64,000 bases of DNA, from assembly GCA_021776785.1 (NCBI GenBank), contig JAJFFF010000044.1, positions 86,578 to 150,577 of the forward strand, read 5' to 3'. This DNA is from Planctomycetota bacterium. GTDB lineage: Bacteria > Planctomycetota > PLA2. The notes below the pieces were generated by a model. It did not search any database and was not told the origin of the DNA. It was given only the letters and a program-made list of their open reading frames with translations. The translations under genes and the position numbers were made by a program. Of this stretch, positions 10,486 through 19,353 are shown piece by piece (positions within the stretch are counted from its first letter, which is position 1; each line of letters opens with the position of its first letter).

Positions 10486-11375
10486 GCCAGGTTCTTCAGG
10501 AAGCGAACCCGCGGTCGGTCCGCGAGTTTGTTACGCCCGAGGGCATTCCGCTTCGTTTCGAGCTCGCGAGTATCGGTGATCGCGCCGCCGCGTTCTTTAT
10601 CGACATCCTCGTCTGGGGACTCGTTGTGGGCGCGCTCATGCTCTTGCTGGGCGCTTTCGAGCACGACGCGGAAGATGCTAAGTGGGCACGCGCCGTCGTG
10701 ATGTTGTTCACGTTCGTGTCGCGCGTTTTCTATTTCATTTGGTTTGAAACTCGCGGTGGCGGCGCGACGCCCGGCAAACGCAGAATCGGCATCCGCGTCA
10801 TGGACCGCGGCGCCGAACCGTTGACGACCGACGCGATCGTCGTCCGCAACTTCATGCGCGAACTCGAAGTGTGGATCCCCCTCGCGTTCATCCTCTCGCC
10901 GCAAGCGCTGTGGCCCGACGCCCCCGCGATTGTCGGTCTCGTTTCGATGGGTTGGATGGCGATCATCGTGCTGCTTCCGATTTTCAATCGCGACCGGCTC
11001 CGCGCGGGCGACATGGTCGCGGGCACCGTCGTCGTTCTAAATCCGAAGCCGGCCCTGCTTGCCGACATCGGCGGTCGCGAAGTCGAACGCGCGGCCAACC
11101 AAAAAGCGCAAACGTACACGTTCACGCGCGCGCAACTAAAGGTCTACGGCATCTACGAATTGCAGGTTTTAGAAGAGCTGCTGCGCCGCAACGACCCGTA
11201 CAAGCGCGACGCCGTGCAGGCTGTGTGCAAACGCATTCAGCGTCGCATCGAGTGGAAGGGCGAGGCCGTTCGCAATGAACGTTTCCTACGCGAGTTCTAC
11301 GCCGCCCTAAGAGCCCACCTAGAGCAAAGAATGCTCCTCGGAAAAAGAAAGCAAAACAAACACACAAAGGACTAG
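10482..11375 (+). CDS. RDD family membrane protein
   Basis: 297 residues from a GTG overlapping the previous stop. The N-terminus has the RDD pattern VTPEGIPLRFELASIGDRAAAFFID, with the Arg and two acidic residues inside and after the first helix. Then come GKRRIGIRVMDRGAEPL and three to four membrane segments in all. A cytoplasmic C-terminal tail of about 100 charged residues extends beyond the usual RDD core. Last gene of the MoxR operon; the role of RDD proteins is poorly known, with ion-exchange roles proposed for some. A large palindromic repeat follows 30 bp downstream. Confidence 0.88.
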   Translation: MSQVLQEANPRSVREFVTPEGIPLRFELASIGDRAAAFFIDILVWGLVVGALMLLLGAFEHDAEDAKWARAVVMLFTFVSRVFYFIWFETRGGGATPGKRRIGIRVMDRGAEPLTTDAIVVRNFMRELEVWIPLAFILSPQALWPDAPAIVGLVSMGWMAIIVLLPIFNRDRLRAGDMVAGTVVVLNPKPALLADIGGREVERAANQKAQTYTFTRAQLKVYGIYELQVLEELLRRNDPYKRDAVQAVCKRIQRRIEWKGEAVRNERFLREFYAALRAHLEQRMLLGKRKQNKHTKD

Positions 11376-11408
11376 AAAGAGTCCCAAAAACCCACCCGCG
11401 CCAGCCCC

Positions 11409-11718
11409 AATGCGGTACCCAATGCGGTACCGGGTTGGATTTTTTCGGCCATAACCAGTTGCGAAACCATGCCTTATGAGCGCGAGGTGCGGCATTTGTG
11501 CCGCACTTTGAAGGCGTCCCGCGACGCTGAATCGCCCAAAACAGCCTTTCGACGCATTTTCGCCCCTCATCGACGGTCGAAACAGCCGAAAACGCGGCAC
11601 CAATGCCGCACTTCGCCGTCATAACTGCCTGCCTTACCACGCGTTACAACGGAAAATTTTCAACCCGGTACCGCATTGCGGGGTACTGGTACCGCATTGC
11701 GGGGTACTGCATTGCGGG
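11409..11718. repeat. Palindromic repeat element A (GGTACC class)
   Basis: About 310 bp between two convergent gene 3' ends. A 17 bp inverted repeat AATGCGGTACCGGGTTG lies at 11421-11437, with its complement at 11661-11677. Outside it, 12 bp units (AATGCGGTACCC) are tandem on the left and 21 bp units (11667-11687, 11688-11708) on the right. Inside are two small hairpins, GTGCGGCA-TTTG-TGCCGCAC (11487-11506) and GCGGCA-CCAA-TGCCGC (11594-11609), flanked by matching TAAC / TTATGA words, so the whole unit is an imperfect long palindrome. It carries no gene. Element B at 31991 is the same family. Confidence 0.8.
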
Positions 11719-11793
11719 CGGTGCCGGGCGCGGTGCTTTCTTTTTGGGGCCGTGGTGCGGTTGGGTTGGTTGTTTGATTTGACAAGGGGCTGT

Positions 11794-12603
11794 CTAGCCG
11801 AAGACTTCTTCTAGTCTTTCGGTTGGGACTCCTTCGGACTCTTTCCGTAGACCTTCGTACGCGACGACCATGGCGACCGCTTGTACGGAGCCGAAGAGCA
11901 CGATGACGGCCAACGTGCTCCAACCCAGTACGGCGTAGCTGTCGAATCGCAACGCTACCCGCAAGCAAACCCAGAGCGACGCGGTAGCCGCCAGTAGTTG
12001 GCAACCGCAAAACGCGAAGATGGTCCAGCGGCGGCCCCTCGTCAGCTGGACGCTGCGCACTATGGCACCCATGACTCCATTACGTTCGACGGCGGCCGCG
12101 GGTTGCGACACAAAGAGCATGCAGTACATGAACGCCGTGAGTCCGAGCACGATCCAATCGACAAACGGCGCGCCCGCGTCAGAGCTCAACCAACGGAAAA
12201 ACATAAAGACCGACACGCCGCAGAGAACGAGCAGCCAAACAAAAATCGTGGGAACGAGGCGACGCAACGCATGAATCAACGTCTCGCCCACTGTCGCGGA
12301 CTGCCCTTGCAAGTGCCGAGATACGGGAAGCGTGATCAACCCGGAGAGAACAAACGTCAGTGCGATGCCCCAAACGCCAAGAACAAGCGTCCACATGATG
12401 GCAATCAGCGCATTGAAGCCACCCCCGTGGGCAAGGTCGGTATCGAGGCGACGAGACCGCGGGAAATCAAACACATCCAGCGAAAACCAAATCAGCGGCG
12501 AGTACACAAAGAGCGCGAGCAAGACGACGATCGGAAGGTTCCGCCGCCACATCGTGAAGGTACGCGAATACATCGCGCCGACACCGAACTTCTCTAGATC
12601 CAT
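11794..12603 (-). CDS. Multi-pass membrane protein of unknown function
   Basis: 269 residues from the ATG at 12603 (MDLEKFGVGAMYSRTF). An in-frame upstream ATG would add a Pro/Arg-rich extension and was rejected. Five or six hydrophobic segments are visible, among them LPIVVLLALFVYSPLIWFSL, ALIAIMWTLVLGVWGIALTF and TIFAFCGCQLLAATASLWVC. There is no catalytic motif and no family is recognised. The layout resembles small integral membrane proteins of the DUF4013 or glycerophosphodiesterase-membrane type, but this is weak. It converges on the RDD gene across repeat element A. Confidence 0.7.
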   Translation of the reverse strand: MDLEKFGVGAMYSRTFTMWRRNLPIVVLLALFVYSPLIWFSLDVFDFPRSRRLDTDLAHGGGFNALIAIMWTLVLGVWGIALTFVLSGLITLPVSRHLQGQSATVGETLIHALRRLVPTIFVWLLVLCGVSVFMFFRWLSSDAGAPFVDWIVLGLTAFMYCMLFVSQPAAAVERNGVMGAIVRSVQLTRGRRWTIFAFCGCQLLAATASLWVCLRVALRFDSYAVLGWSTLAVIVLFGSVQAVAMVVAYEGLRKESEGVPTERLEEVFG

Positions 12604-12666
12604 TCTGGTGGCGAAACTACCAGTATCGCGAGCGAGGCGCACGGAGTACGCGGCAAAAACGCCACT

Positions 12667-12697
12667 CCGGCCCGCCGGCCGTGATGCTGGCGGGCCG
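12667..12697 (-). terminator. Probable terminator of the BNR lipoprotein gene
   Basis: CCGGCCCGCC and GGCGGGCCGG form a 10 bp perfect stem with an 11-nt loop. On the minus strand it comes 40 bp after the stop of the 12738-14702 gene and is followed a few bases on by GTTTTTG. A (GA)n run of 19 nt (12706-12724) lies between the stop and the hairpin. Confidence 0.6.
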
Positions 12698-12705
12698 GGT
12701 GGCAC

Positions 12706-12724
12706 GAGAGAGAGAGAGAGAGAG
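12706..12724. repeat. (GA)n simple repeat
   Basis: Nine and a half GA units in the short gap after the stop of the BNR lipoprotein gene. Non-coding on both strands as far as can be seen; listed as a potentially variable tract. Confidence 0.9.
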
Positions 12725-12737
12725 CCCCTCCGAATGG

Positions 12738-14702
12738 TCAGTCCAATCGGATGAGCCGGAGCTGATGCAAGTGATCGGGGTTCGGCGCGGCGACCGGCTC
12801 GGTGAGACCGGGCGCGAGCGGCGGCGGTTCCGCGGCCGTGAACCCATCTTCGGCGGGCGCGCCGGCGCTGCCGAGCGGGCCCAGCGCAACGTCGAACGGA
12901 GGCGCACCCAAGATCGTGAACGCGTCGAATTTCTCTTCGTCCAAGACGATCACGACATCGTCGCCGTCAAGCGTCGCGTCGTAGCCGAACCAAGCGATTT
13001 GCGTGATGCGAAAACCGCCACCGGACGGGGCAAACGACGGCAACGCGCCCGGCACCGGCCCGATCGCATTGTCGCTCTGCTCCCGCTTGGACTTCGTCAA
13101 TCGGTAATCGGCGGGTGCACTCGAATCGAAGTCGTCCCAGTGGCGGAGGAACAACTCCTGACCGAACTCGCCGTCGCCGAGATAGAGAAGATCGACGCGC
13201 AGCGAACCGTCTTGCGGACGGGCCAACACGGTCGGCAAAGTCGCACCGCTCTGCCCCACGCTCATCGGCGCGCCAAACGTTCGTCCACCGTCATCACTCA
13301 CACGCAACCGAACGCCATCACGCGCTTCGTAGGCGTACAGAACGCGCAGCGTGTCGCCTTGCCCGACAAGAGCAACACTCGGGTCGCGCCCCACGATGGT
13401 GCTCTCCTCGACCAATGTGTCGAAGCTCGGCTGACCGAACAAGCGCACGGCGCAGCGAAACTGCGTCGTGGAACTCCAGAGCGGAACATCGCCCGGCACT
13501 TCGCCCCAGAAGGTAAACCCGTAGCCGACGACAAGATCGCCGCCATCGGAGTAACGCACGCCCATGATCACGGGCGCGACGTCGGTCGCCTGACGATGCA
13601 AGACAACCGGCGGGGCGAACTGAAACGCCGTCGGTGAACCGGTACCGTCAAACGCCGAAGGCTTCCCCTCGACGAGCAACAACTCCGAGCCGCCGGTCGC
13701 GCGTCGCCAAAACACAACGGCCAACGTGTAGTCCGCCGCCATCGCGACCTGCACGAGCCGCGACGAGTGATCGGCACCACCGTCGCCCAGCACATTGGTC
13801 TGCGCAAACGTGGCGCCGCGATCAAACGACAACCGCATCGTCACACCGTTGGCGCCGCTCTCGGCAACCGCAAGGACGTTAAACAACGCCGCCACCTCGT
13901 GGTCACGCCAGTGCCCGGCGTCCGGATGGCTCGAGACACTCGCGCCCCCGGTCACCGCGCCGGTCGCGCGATCGTGCTGCAGGCGTAACTCAAAACGAGA
14001 AAACCGGGACGGATCGCCGCGGTCCCCCTCGTAGCAAACAACGCTCGTGCGGTCGCCGGAGATCGCAACGGTCGGCAACCCAAAGCGCCACGAGTCGCTG
14101 GAGTAAATCGTCTCTTCGTCCAGCAAGCCCGGGTAGTCACTCGTCGCACCCTGATCCGGGTTGATCGCCGAAGGCGCGCCAATGCGGACGCAAATCAACA
14201 CCCTCTGCGTGGTCACTCCGGTCTGGGATTCGACGGCAACGATCTGCTCGCGCTCGATCGCCCCGCGCAACGAAACGCGCGCAAAGCCATCCCCGGAAGC
14301 GTCCAACCAAACATCACGGGTGGTCGCACCCGAGGCGCCCGGCACAACGCCGACGTCCGCAAGCGACTCCACGCCGCCGATCGGAATCACGCCCCCATCC
14401 GCCGCGTGCGCGACCGAAAGACGAACCGCCCCGGCGTTGGCCGCCGCACGCGTCAACAGCTCGAAGCGAAACGGCTCACCGGCAGGTGTTTCCAACTCGT
14501 AAATGGCGTCCACGCGATCGAGTCCGAGCCGCGCCAGATCGATGCCCGCCGAAACCGTATCCACGGCCTCGGGCGCCAAGTTCGTTCCGCCAGCCGCGAC
14601 AATGAGCGGCGCTGCGACAAGCTGGACCTCCGGTGCGCCGCTGCCGCATCCCGGCAGGACCCATCCAAAAATCAATGTGGCGACGAAGATCCAGTAGCGC
14701 AT
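12738..14702 (-). CDS. Lipoprotein with sialidase/BNR-like beta-propeller
   Basis: 654 residues with a strong AAGGAGGG ribosome site before the ATG. The leader ends VLPGC (lipobox), so it is a lipid-anchored exported protein. A beta-rich N-terminal domain of about 180 residues is followed by propeller-like repeats with BNR-type motifs such as MRLSFDRGATF and LRVSDDGGRTFGAP (S-x-D-x-G-x-T-[FW]). BNR propellers occur in sialidases and many other exported proteins; no catalytic Arg triad could be assigned, so enzymatic activity is not claimed. Divided from the downstream membrane-protein gene by a hairpin terminator. Confidence 0.78.
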   Translation of the reverse strand: MRYWIFVATLIFGWVLPGCGSGAPEVQLVAAPLIVAAGGTNLAPEAVDTVSAGIDLARLGLDRVDAIYELETPAGEPFRFELLTRAAANAGAVRLSVAHAADGGVIPIGGVESLADVGVVPGASGATTRDVWLDASGDGFARVSLRGAIEREQIVAVESQTGVTTQRVLICVRIGAPSAINPDQGATSDYPGLLDEETIYSSDSWRFGLPTVAISGDRTSVVCYEGDRGDPSRFSRFELRLQHDRATGAVTGGASVSSHPDAGHWRDHEVAALFNVLAVAESGANGVTMRLSFDRGATFAQTNVLGDGGADHSSRLVQVAMAADYTLAVVFWRRATGGSELLLVEGKPSAFDGTGSPTAFQFAPPVVLHRQATDVAPVIMGVRYSDGGDLVVGYGFTFWGEVPGDVPLWSSTTQFRCAVRLFGQPSFDTLVEESTIVGRDPSVALVGQGDTLRVLYAYEARDGVRLRVSDDGGRTFGAPMSVGQSGATLPTVLARPQDGSLRVDLLYLGDGEFGQELFLRHWDDFDSSAPADYRLTKSKREQSDNAIGPVPGALPSFAPSGGGFRITQIAWFGYDATLDGDDVVIVLDEEKFDAFTILGAPPFDVALGPLGSAGAPAEDGFTAAEPPPLAPGLTEPVAAPNPDHLHQLRLIRLD

Positions 14703-14765
14703 GGTGCACCCTCCTTGCTCGTTCTAGCCGCGAGCCCACCGGCATCGGACAGGCTCCTGCGCTTT

Positions 14766-16049
14766 TTACACGTGCTTCACGGCGACCATGGTCAGGTCGT
14801 CGTCGTTGGGCGCGCCGCTCGTCCACTCATGCACGGCAGCGCGCACCGAAGCCACAATCGACTCGGCATTTCCATGCACGGCCGCACGCAACATCGCATC
14901 CAGCCGCTCGTCCCCGAGCAACTCCTGATCGGGGTTGCGCGCCTCCGTGACGCCGTCCGTGTACAAGAACAAGACGTCGTTCGGCTCGAGCTGAACCGAA
15001 GCGCCCGCGCGGTACGCGGCATCCGGCAAGATGCCGAGAATGCGCCCGGTTGCCGCCAACATCTCCATCTTGCCGGTCGCGGCGCGGTACAAAAGCGGCG
15101 GGTTGTGTCCCGCGTTGCACCACTCCATCACTCCGGTCTTCAGATCGAGTACGGCCGCAAAAAGCGAAATGAACTTCCCACCCTCCATGTCGGGGACCAG
15201 AAAGTCATTGAGCAAATCGATGGCTTTGGGCAACTCCGGCGTCGTCTGCACAAACGCCCGCAGGAACGCGCGCGCCTCCGCCATGACCAGCGCCGCCTGC
15301 AAGCCGTGCCCTGACACGTCGCCAATCGCAACGCCCAGACGGTCGCCGGGAAGCTCCACCAAGAGATCGTAGTAGTCGCCCGTCGCGTCCTCGCAGAGTT
15401 CGTTGAGCCCCGCGATTTCGAGACGGCCTTCGCTGTGAAGGCGGCGCTCCGGCTGCAATTGCCGCTGCACTTCTTGCGCAAGTCGAACCTCGCGGTCGTA
15501 GCGTTCCTTTTCGAGCGCGGACTTGTGAAGCCACGCGTTCTCAATCGCCAACGCCGCGTGAATCGAAAGCGACGCCAAGTACTCCTCGTCACGCTCGTCG
15601 AAGTCGCCCTCACGCTTGTTGAGAAGCTGAAACACGCCCACGACTTCGCGATCACGGTTGCGAATCGGCGCACAAAGCATCTGGCGCGTGCGAAATCCCG
15701 TCTTCTTGTCCCAGCTCCGGTCAAAGCGCGGATCGTCATAGGCGTCGGCGAGCCGTACGGTCTCCCCGCTCTCCGCCACGGCGCCGGCCAAGCCCTGACC
15801 GATCGGAAGCGAGATCTCAAGCGCCTCGTCACCGCTCAAGACGCGCGACCAAAGTTTTCCTTCTTTGCGATCGACAAGAAAAACCGTGCCGCGCTCGGCC
15901 AACACGCCCTCCGACGCCGCACTGAGGATCAACCCCAAGAGCTCGCCGAGGTCGAGTGTTGTGTGAAGCGCGTAACTCGCCTGCACCAACTTGCGCTGCC
16001 GCGCGAGGTCGCGCTCCAACTCGAGGATGATCTCCTTGGGATCCGTCAT
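14766..16049 (-). CDS. GAF domain PP2C-type (RsbU/SpoIIE-like) serine phosphatase
   Basis: 427 residues. A short N-terminal coiled segment, a GAF sensor domain about residues 25-170 (FLVDRKEGKLWSRVL, PIGQGLAGAVAESGE, QMLCAPIRNRDREVVGVFQL), a linker helix with EVRLAQEVQRQLQP typical of RsbU proteins, and a PPM phosphatase domain to the end with metal-binding GDYYDLL, GDVSGHGLQAALVM, WCNAGHNPPLLY and FLYTDGVTEARN. The family dephosphorylates anti-anti-sigma factors in partner-switching control. No anti-sigma or STAS partner is adjacent. The gene is divergent from the UnbV gene with a very short shared upstream region. Confidence 0.93.
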   Translation of the reverse strand: MTDPKEIILELERDLARQRKLVQASYALHTTLDLGELLGLILSAASEGVLAERGTVFLVDRKEGKLWSRVLSGDEALEISLPIGQGLAGAVAESGETVRLADAYDDPRFDRSWDKKTGFRTRQMLCAPIRNRDREVVGVFQLLNKREGDFDERDEEYLASLSIHAALAIENAWLHKSALEKERYDREVRLAQEVQRQLQPERRLHSEGRLEIAGLNELCEDATGDYYDLLVELPGDRLGVAIGDVSGHGLQAALVMAEARAFLRAFVQTTPELPKAIDLLNDFLVPDMEGGKFISLFAAVLDLKTGVMEWCNAGHNPPLLYRAATGKMEMLAATGRILGILPDAAYRAGASVQLEPNDVLFLYTDGVTEARNPDQELLGDERLDAMLRAAVHGNAESIVASVRAAVHEWTSGAPNDDDLTMVAVKHV

Positions 16050-16078
16050 GGCCCGCTATTATGGGGAATAAGAACGTC

Positions 16079-18169
16079 ATGCGGCGACTCCTCCCCATCT
16101 TTCTTTTTGCGGGCACTCTTGCGGCGGGCCCGAAGGCGCCGCTCGACGACGTTTTGGCCGAGGAACGGGCGTTGGAGGCGCTCCAGCACCGGCTCCTGGA
16201 CATCACCGGCGGCTCGCCCCAAGTGACCGAGCGCGCGCGGCGTGCCTGCGCGGATCACGTGGAGCTACGCGGATTTGGCGAACCAACGGCGACGACGGGC
16301 GCCCTCGATCGATTTCAGGCGCTCGTGAAACAGCACGGGCTGCGGTCGCTCGCGGCCAAACCGTTGGCGCGGCGCGGTGCGAATGCCGCCGACGTCGCCG
16401 TGGATCTGCGCGGCGCCGGAGCGTGGATCCGCGCGGTCGTTACCGTGACGTGGGGCCAGGACGAACGCATCCGCGCGGTGGAACTCCGGCGCGTGCGCGT
16501 CATGCCGGCGCCGACAAAGAAGCCGTTTCACAACGTCACGGAGTCGATGGGCTTGTCCAAAATCGACCCGCTTGCCCTCCAGCATCCCACACTCGGGTTG
16601 GCGGCGTACGGCGCAGCGACCGGTGACCTCAACAACGACGGTCGCCTCGATCTCGTGACGACCGCCCACGACGGCAACACCGCCTACATCGGCCAGGCGG
16701 ACGGTCCGTTTCGCGCAATCAAGCTCCCCAGCGCCCCCGGAACGGCGCCGCTGCTGCTCGACTTCGACAACGACGGCGACCAAGACATCTTTTTTTCGCG
16801 CAACGGCAAGCAGGGGTTGTTGCGCAACGAGTTCGTGCCCAAAGGGACGCTGACGTTTCGCGATGTCTCGGAAGCGCAAGGCGTCGCCGTCGCCTCGATC
16901 GGATTCGCGGCCGTGGCCGGAGACGTAAACAGCGATGGGCGTCCCGACATCTACGTGGCCGCGTACAACAACTACGGTCCGGTCGCGCCGGAAAGTTGGG
17001 ACAACGCGCGCAACGGAATGCCCAACCTGTTGTTCGTCAGTCAAAAGGACGGGACGTATCTCGAGCGTGCCAAAACATGGCGCGTCAACGACACGCGCTG
17101 GAGCTACGCGGCGCAGTTTATCGACATCGATGAAGACGGACGCCTCGACCTCTACGTCGCGAACGATTTCGGCGCCGGCAACGCGCTATACATGCGCGAA
17201 CGCGGTCACTTCGTGGATCGAGCGAACGAGTGGGGTATCGCCGACCGCGGGTACGCGATGGGCGTGAGCTTTGGCGACTACAACAACGACGGCGCCATCG
17301 ACCTTCACGTGACGCGCATGTCAAGCCATGCGGGCGCGCGCATTCTGAGACGCCTCGGCAAGACGTATGCGCACCACGACCGCCTTCGCTGGCTCAGCGC
17401 GGGCAACGGGCTGTACGAACGCATCGCGATGAATCGCTTCGAGGATGTGACGACCGACGCCGGGCCATTCCGCGCGGGATGGGCCTGGGGCGGCGGGTTT
17501 TGGGACTACGACAACGACGGATTGGAAGATCTGTTCACGCCCAACGGCCACATGTCCGGCACAACGATGAAGGACACGTGAAGTCAGTTTTGGTGCCAGG
17601 TCGTGGCATCCACGCTTTGCGACAAAGACAAAGTGCGCACGGGCATTCAGAGTTTTCTCGGCGATCACCTCGGGCTCCTGCAACGCCATCACGGGTTTAG
17701 CGGGTACGAGCGCGACTGCCTGTATCGCAACCGCGGCGACGGAACGTTCGAGGATCGCTCCGGCGTTTCCGGCATCGACTCGATCGGCGACGGACGCGCG
17801 GCTGTCTTTTGGGACTATGACAACGACGGCGACCTCGACCTGTTCGTCCGCGCGATGCACGGCCCGGCGCACGCGCTCTATCGCAACGACATCGGCAATC
17901 GCTGGCGATCGCTGCGCGTGACGCTGCGGGGTAAGCGGAGCGGTCGCGACGCGTTCGGCGCCACGGTCCGCGTCCACACCAACCGCGGGACACTGTCCAA
18001 GATCAAGAGCGGCGGCGCCGGATTTTTGTCGCAGCACGACCCGCGCTTGACGTTTGGCCTGGGCACGCGAAAAGTCCGCGCGATCGAGGTGTTTTGGCCA
18101 AGCGGCCACCGCCAGCGCATCACGATCAAGCCCGATACGAAGACCGTTACGATCACCGAGGACGACTGA
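16079..18169 (+). CDS. FG-GAP/VCBS repeat protein with ASPIC/UnbV domain; candidate selenoprotein (in-frame UGA at 17579-17581)
   Basis: Reading through one in-frame TGA gives a 696-residue exported protein. The ATG at 16079 is preferred to the in-frame ATG at 16061 because MRRLLPIFLFAGTLAAG is a clean signal peptide. FG-GAP calcium-type motifs recur on both sides of the TGA: GDLNNDGRLDLV, DFDNDGDQDIFF, GDVNSDGRPDIYVA, DIDEDGRLDLYV, GDYNNDGAIDLHVT and WDYDNDGLEDLF before it, WDYDNDGDLDLFV after it. An ASPIC/UnbV domain ends the protein (GRDAFGATVRVHT, VFWPSGHRQRI). The TGA falls in GTTMKDT-[UGA]-SQFWCQVV and the frame does not change. A hairpin with the features of a bacterial SECIS follows at once, so selenocysteine is the favoured reading over a nonsense mutation. 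Confidence 0.8.
17592..17611 (+). promoter_or_regulatory. Candidate bacterial SECIS hairpin
   Basis: GGUGCCA (17592-17598) pairs with UGGCA-U-CC (17604-17611) leaving one bulged U at 17609 and an apical loop GGUCG (17599-17603). Seventeen nucleotides separate the UGA from the loop. Known bacterial SECIS elements sit at this distance, have a G in the first two loop positions and often a bulged U; the E. coli fdhF loop, as I recall it, is AGGUCU. In fdhF the bulge is on the 5' side, here on the 3' side. Confidence 0.7.
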
Positions 18170-18199
18170 ACGTTGCGCCGTCCGTTGAAATGAAGCGCG

Positions 18200-19342
18200 A
18201 TGAAGCAATACATCGGAGAGCCGGAATTCGAGCACGGTGAGATCCCGGCGGTGGGCGTACTCCTCGCCAACCTGGGGACGCCCGACGCGCCGACGACGCC
18301 AGCGCTCAAGCGCTACCTCAAGCAGTTCCTCTCCGACCCGCGCGTGATCGAACTCCCCCGCTGGAAGTGGCAGCCGATCCTGCGCGGCATTGTTTTGCCG
18401 CGCCGCTCGCCGAAGTCGGCGGAAGCGTACCGCGAGGTCTGGACCGAGGCCGGTTCCCCGCTGCTCGTGACGGGCCGCAAACTTCTCCACAAAATCGAGG
18501 CGGCGATGCGCAAGGCATGGGCGTCGCCGATGCACGTTGCGCTCGGTATGCGTTACGGCAATCCGTCCATCCGCTCCGCAGTGGACGAGCTGCAGGCCAA
18601 AGGTTGCCGCCGCATCGTGTTGCTGCCGCTCTACCCGCAGTACTCGGCGACCACGACCGCGTCGACGTTTGATGCACTCAGCGAAGCACTCGTCGACCGA
18701 CGTTGGATCCCCGAGCTGCGCACGATTCATCAGTACTGCGACGAGCCGCTGTACACCGAAGCGTTGGCGAACAGCATTCGCGAACTCTGGGACAAGGACG
18801 GACGGCCCGAGAAACTGCTGCTCTCGTACCACGGCATTCCGCTGCGTTACTACGAGAGCGGCGATCTCTATCCTTGTCACTGCCACAAGACGACCCGACT
18901 CCTCGTCGAGAAACTCGGCCTCAACGAGGACGAATATCTGACGACGTTTCAATCGCGGTTTGGGCGCGAGCCGTGGCTCGAACCCTACACGGACATGACG
19001 CTCAAAGCGTGGGGGAAGGCCGGGCTGAAGAGCGTGGACGTGATCTGCCCCGGTTTCTCGGCCGACTGTTTGGAAACGATCGAAGAGATCGACCAGGAAA
19101 ACCGCGAGTACTTCGAGGAGTCCGGCGGCGGACGCTACCGCTACATTCCCGCGCTCAACGATCGCGACGATCACGTGCGCGCGCTGATGGCGGTTTTGGA
19201 TCGCAACCTCGCCGGCTGGGCGGAACGCTCCGGCGACTACGACGCGGATGCTGCGCAAAAGCGCGCGGAAACGTCGCGGAACGAAGCCAAACGGCTCAGC
19301 GACAGCGGCCCGCGATGCCCCTACGAAAAAGACGCCCCGTAA
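18200..19342 (+). CDS. hemH: Ferrochelatase
   Basis: 380 residues; inserts ferrous iron into protoporphyrin IX (or coproporphyrin III in the coproporphyrin-dependent route) as a late step of haem synthesis. Family motifs are complete: GVLLANLGTPDAP at the N-terminus, LPLYPQYSATTTAST near 142-156, LLSYHGIPLRY with the catalytic His at 211, CHCHKT near 226-231, and FSADCLETIEEIDQENRE with the metal-side Glu residues near 295-300. The C-terminus extends about 40 charged residues past the core. It starts 30 bp after the UnbV gene. Its product fits the several haem proteins encoded nearby. Confidence 0.97.
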   Translation: MKQYIGEPEFEHGEIPAVGVLLANLGTPDAPTTPALKRYLKQFLSDPRVIELPRWKWQPILRGIVLPRRSPKSAEAYREVWTEAGSPLLVTGRKLLHKIEAAMRKAWASPMHVALGMRYGNPSIRSAVDELQAKGCRRIVLLPLYPQYSATTTASTFDALSEALVDRRWIPELRTIHQYCDEPLYTEALANSIRELWDKDGRPEKLLLSYHGIPLRYYESGDLYPCHCHKTTRLLVEKLGLNEDEYLTTFQSRFGREPWLEPYTDMTLKAWGKAGLKSVDVICPGFSADCLETIEEIDQENREYFEESGGGRYRYIPALNDRDDHVRALMAVLDRNLAGWAERSGDYDADAAQKRAETSRNEAKRLSDSGPRCPYEKDAP

Positions 19343-19353
19343 GGGCCTAGGCG
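19324..19353 (-). terminator. Intrinsic terminator of the DUF4149 gene, inside the hemH 3' end
   Basis: On the minus strand GACGCC (19353-19348) pairs with GGCGTC (19334-19329) and is followed immediately by TTTTT (19328-19324). It spans the stop codon of the DUF4149 gene and the last codons of hemH, so two convergent genes share the same bases. Confidence 0.6.

Noticed and set aside
17579..17581. UGA in the UnbV gene as tryptophan through an altered genetic code
   Set aside because: Many intact genes in the window end in TGA at the expected place, so TGA is a normal stop codon here.
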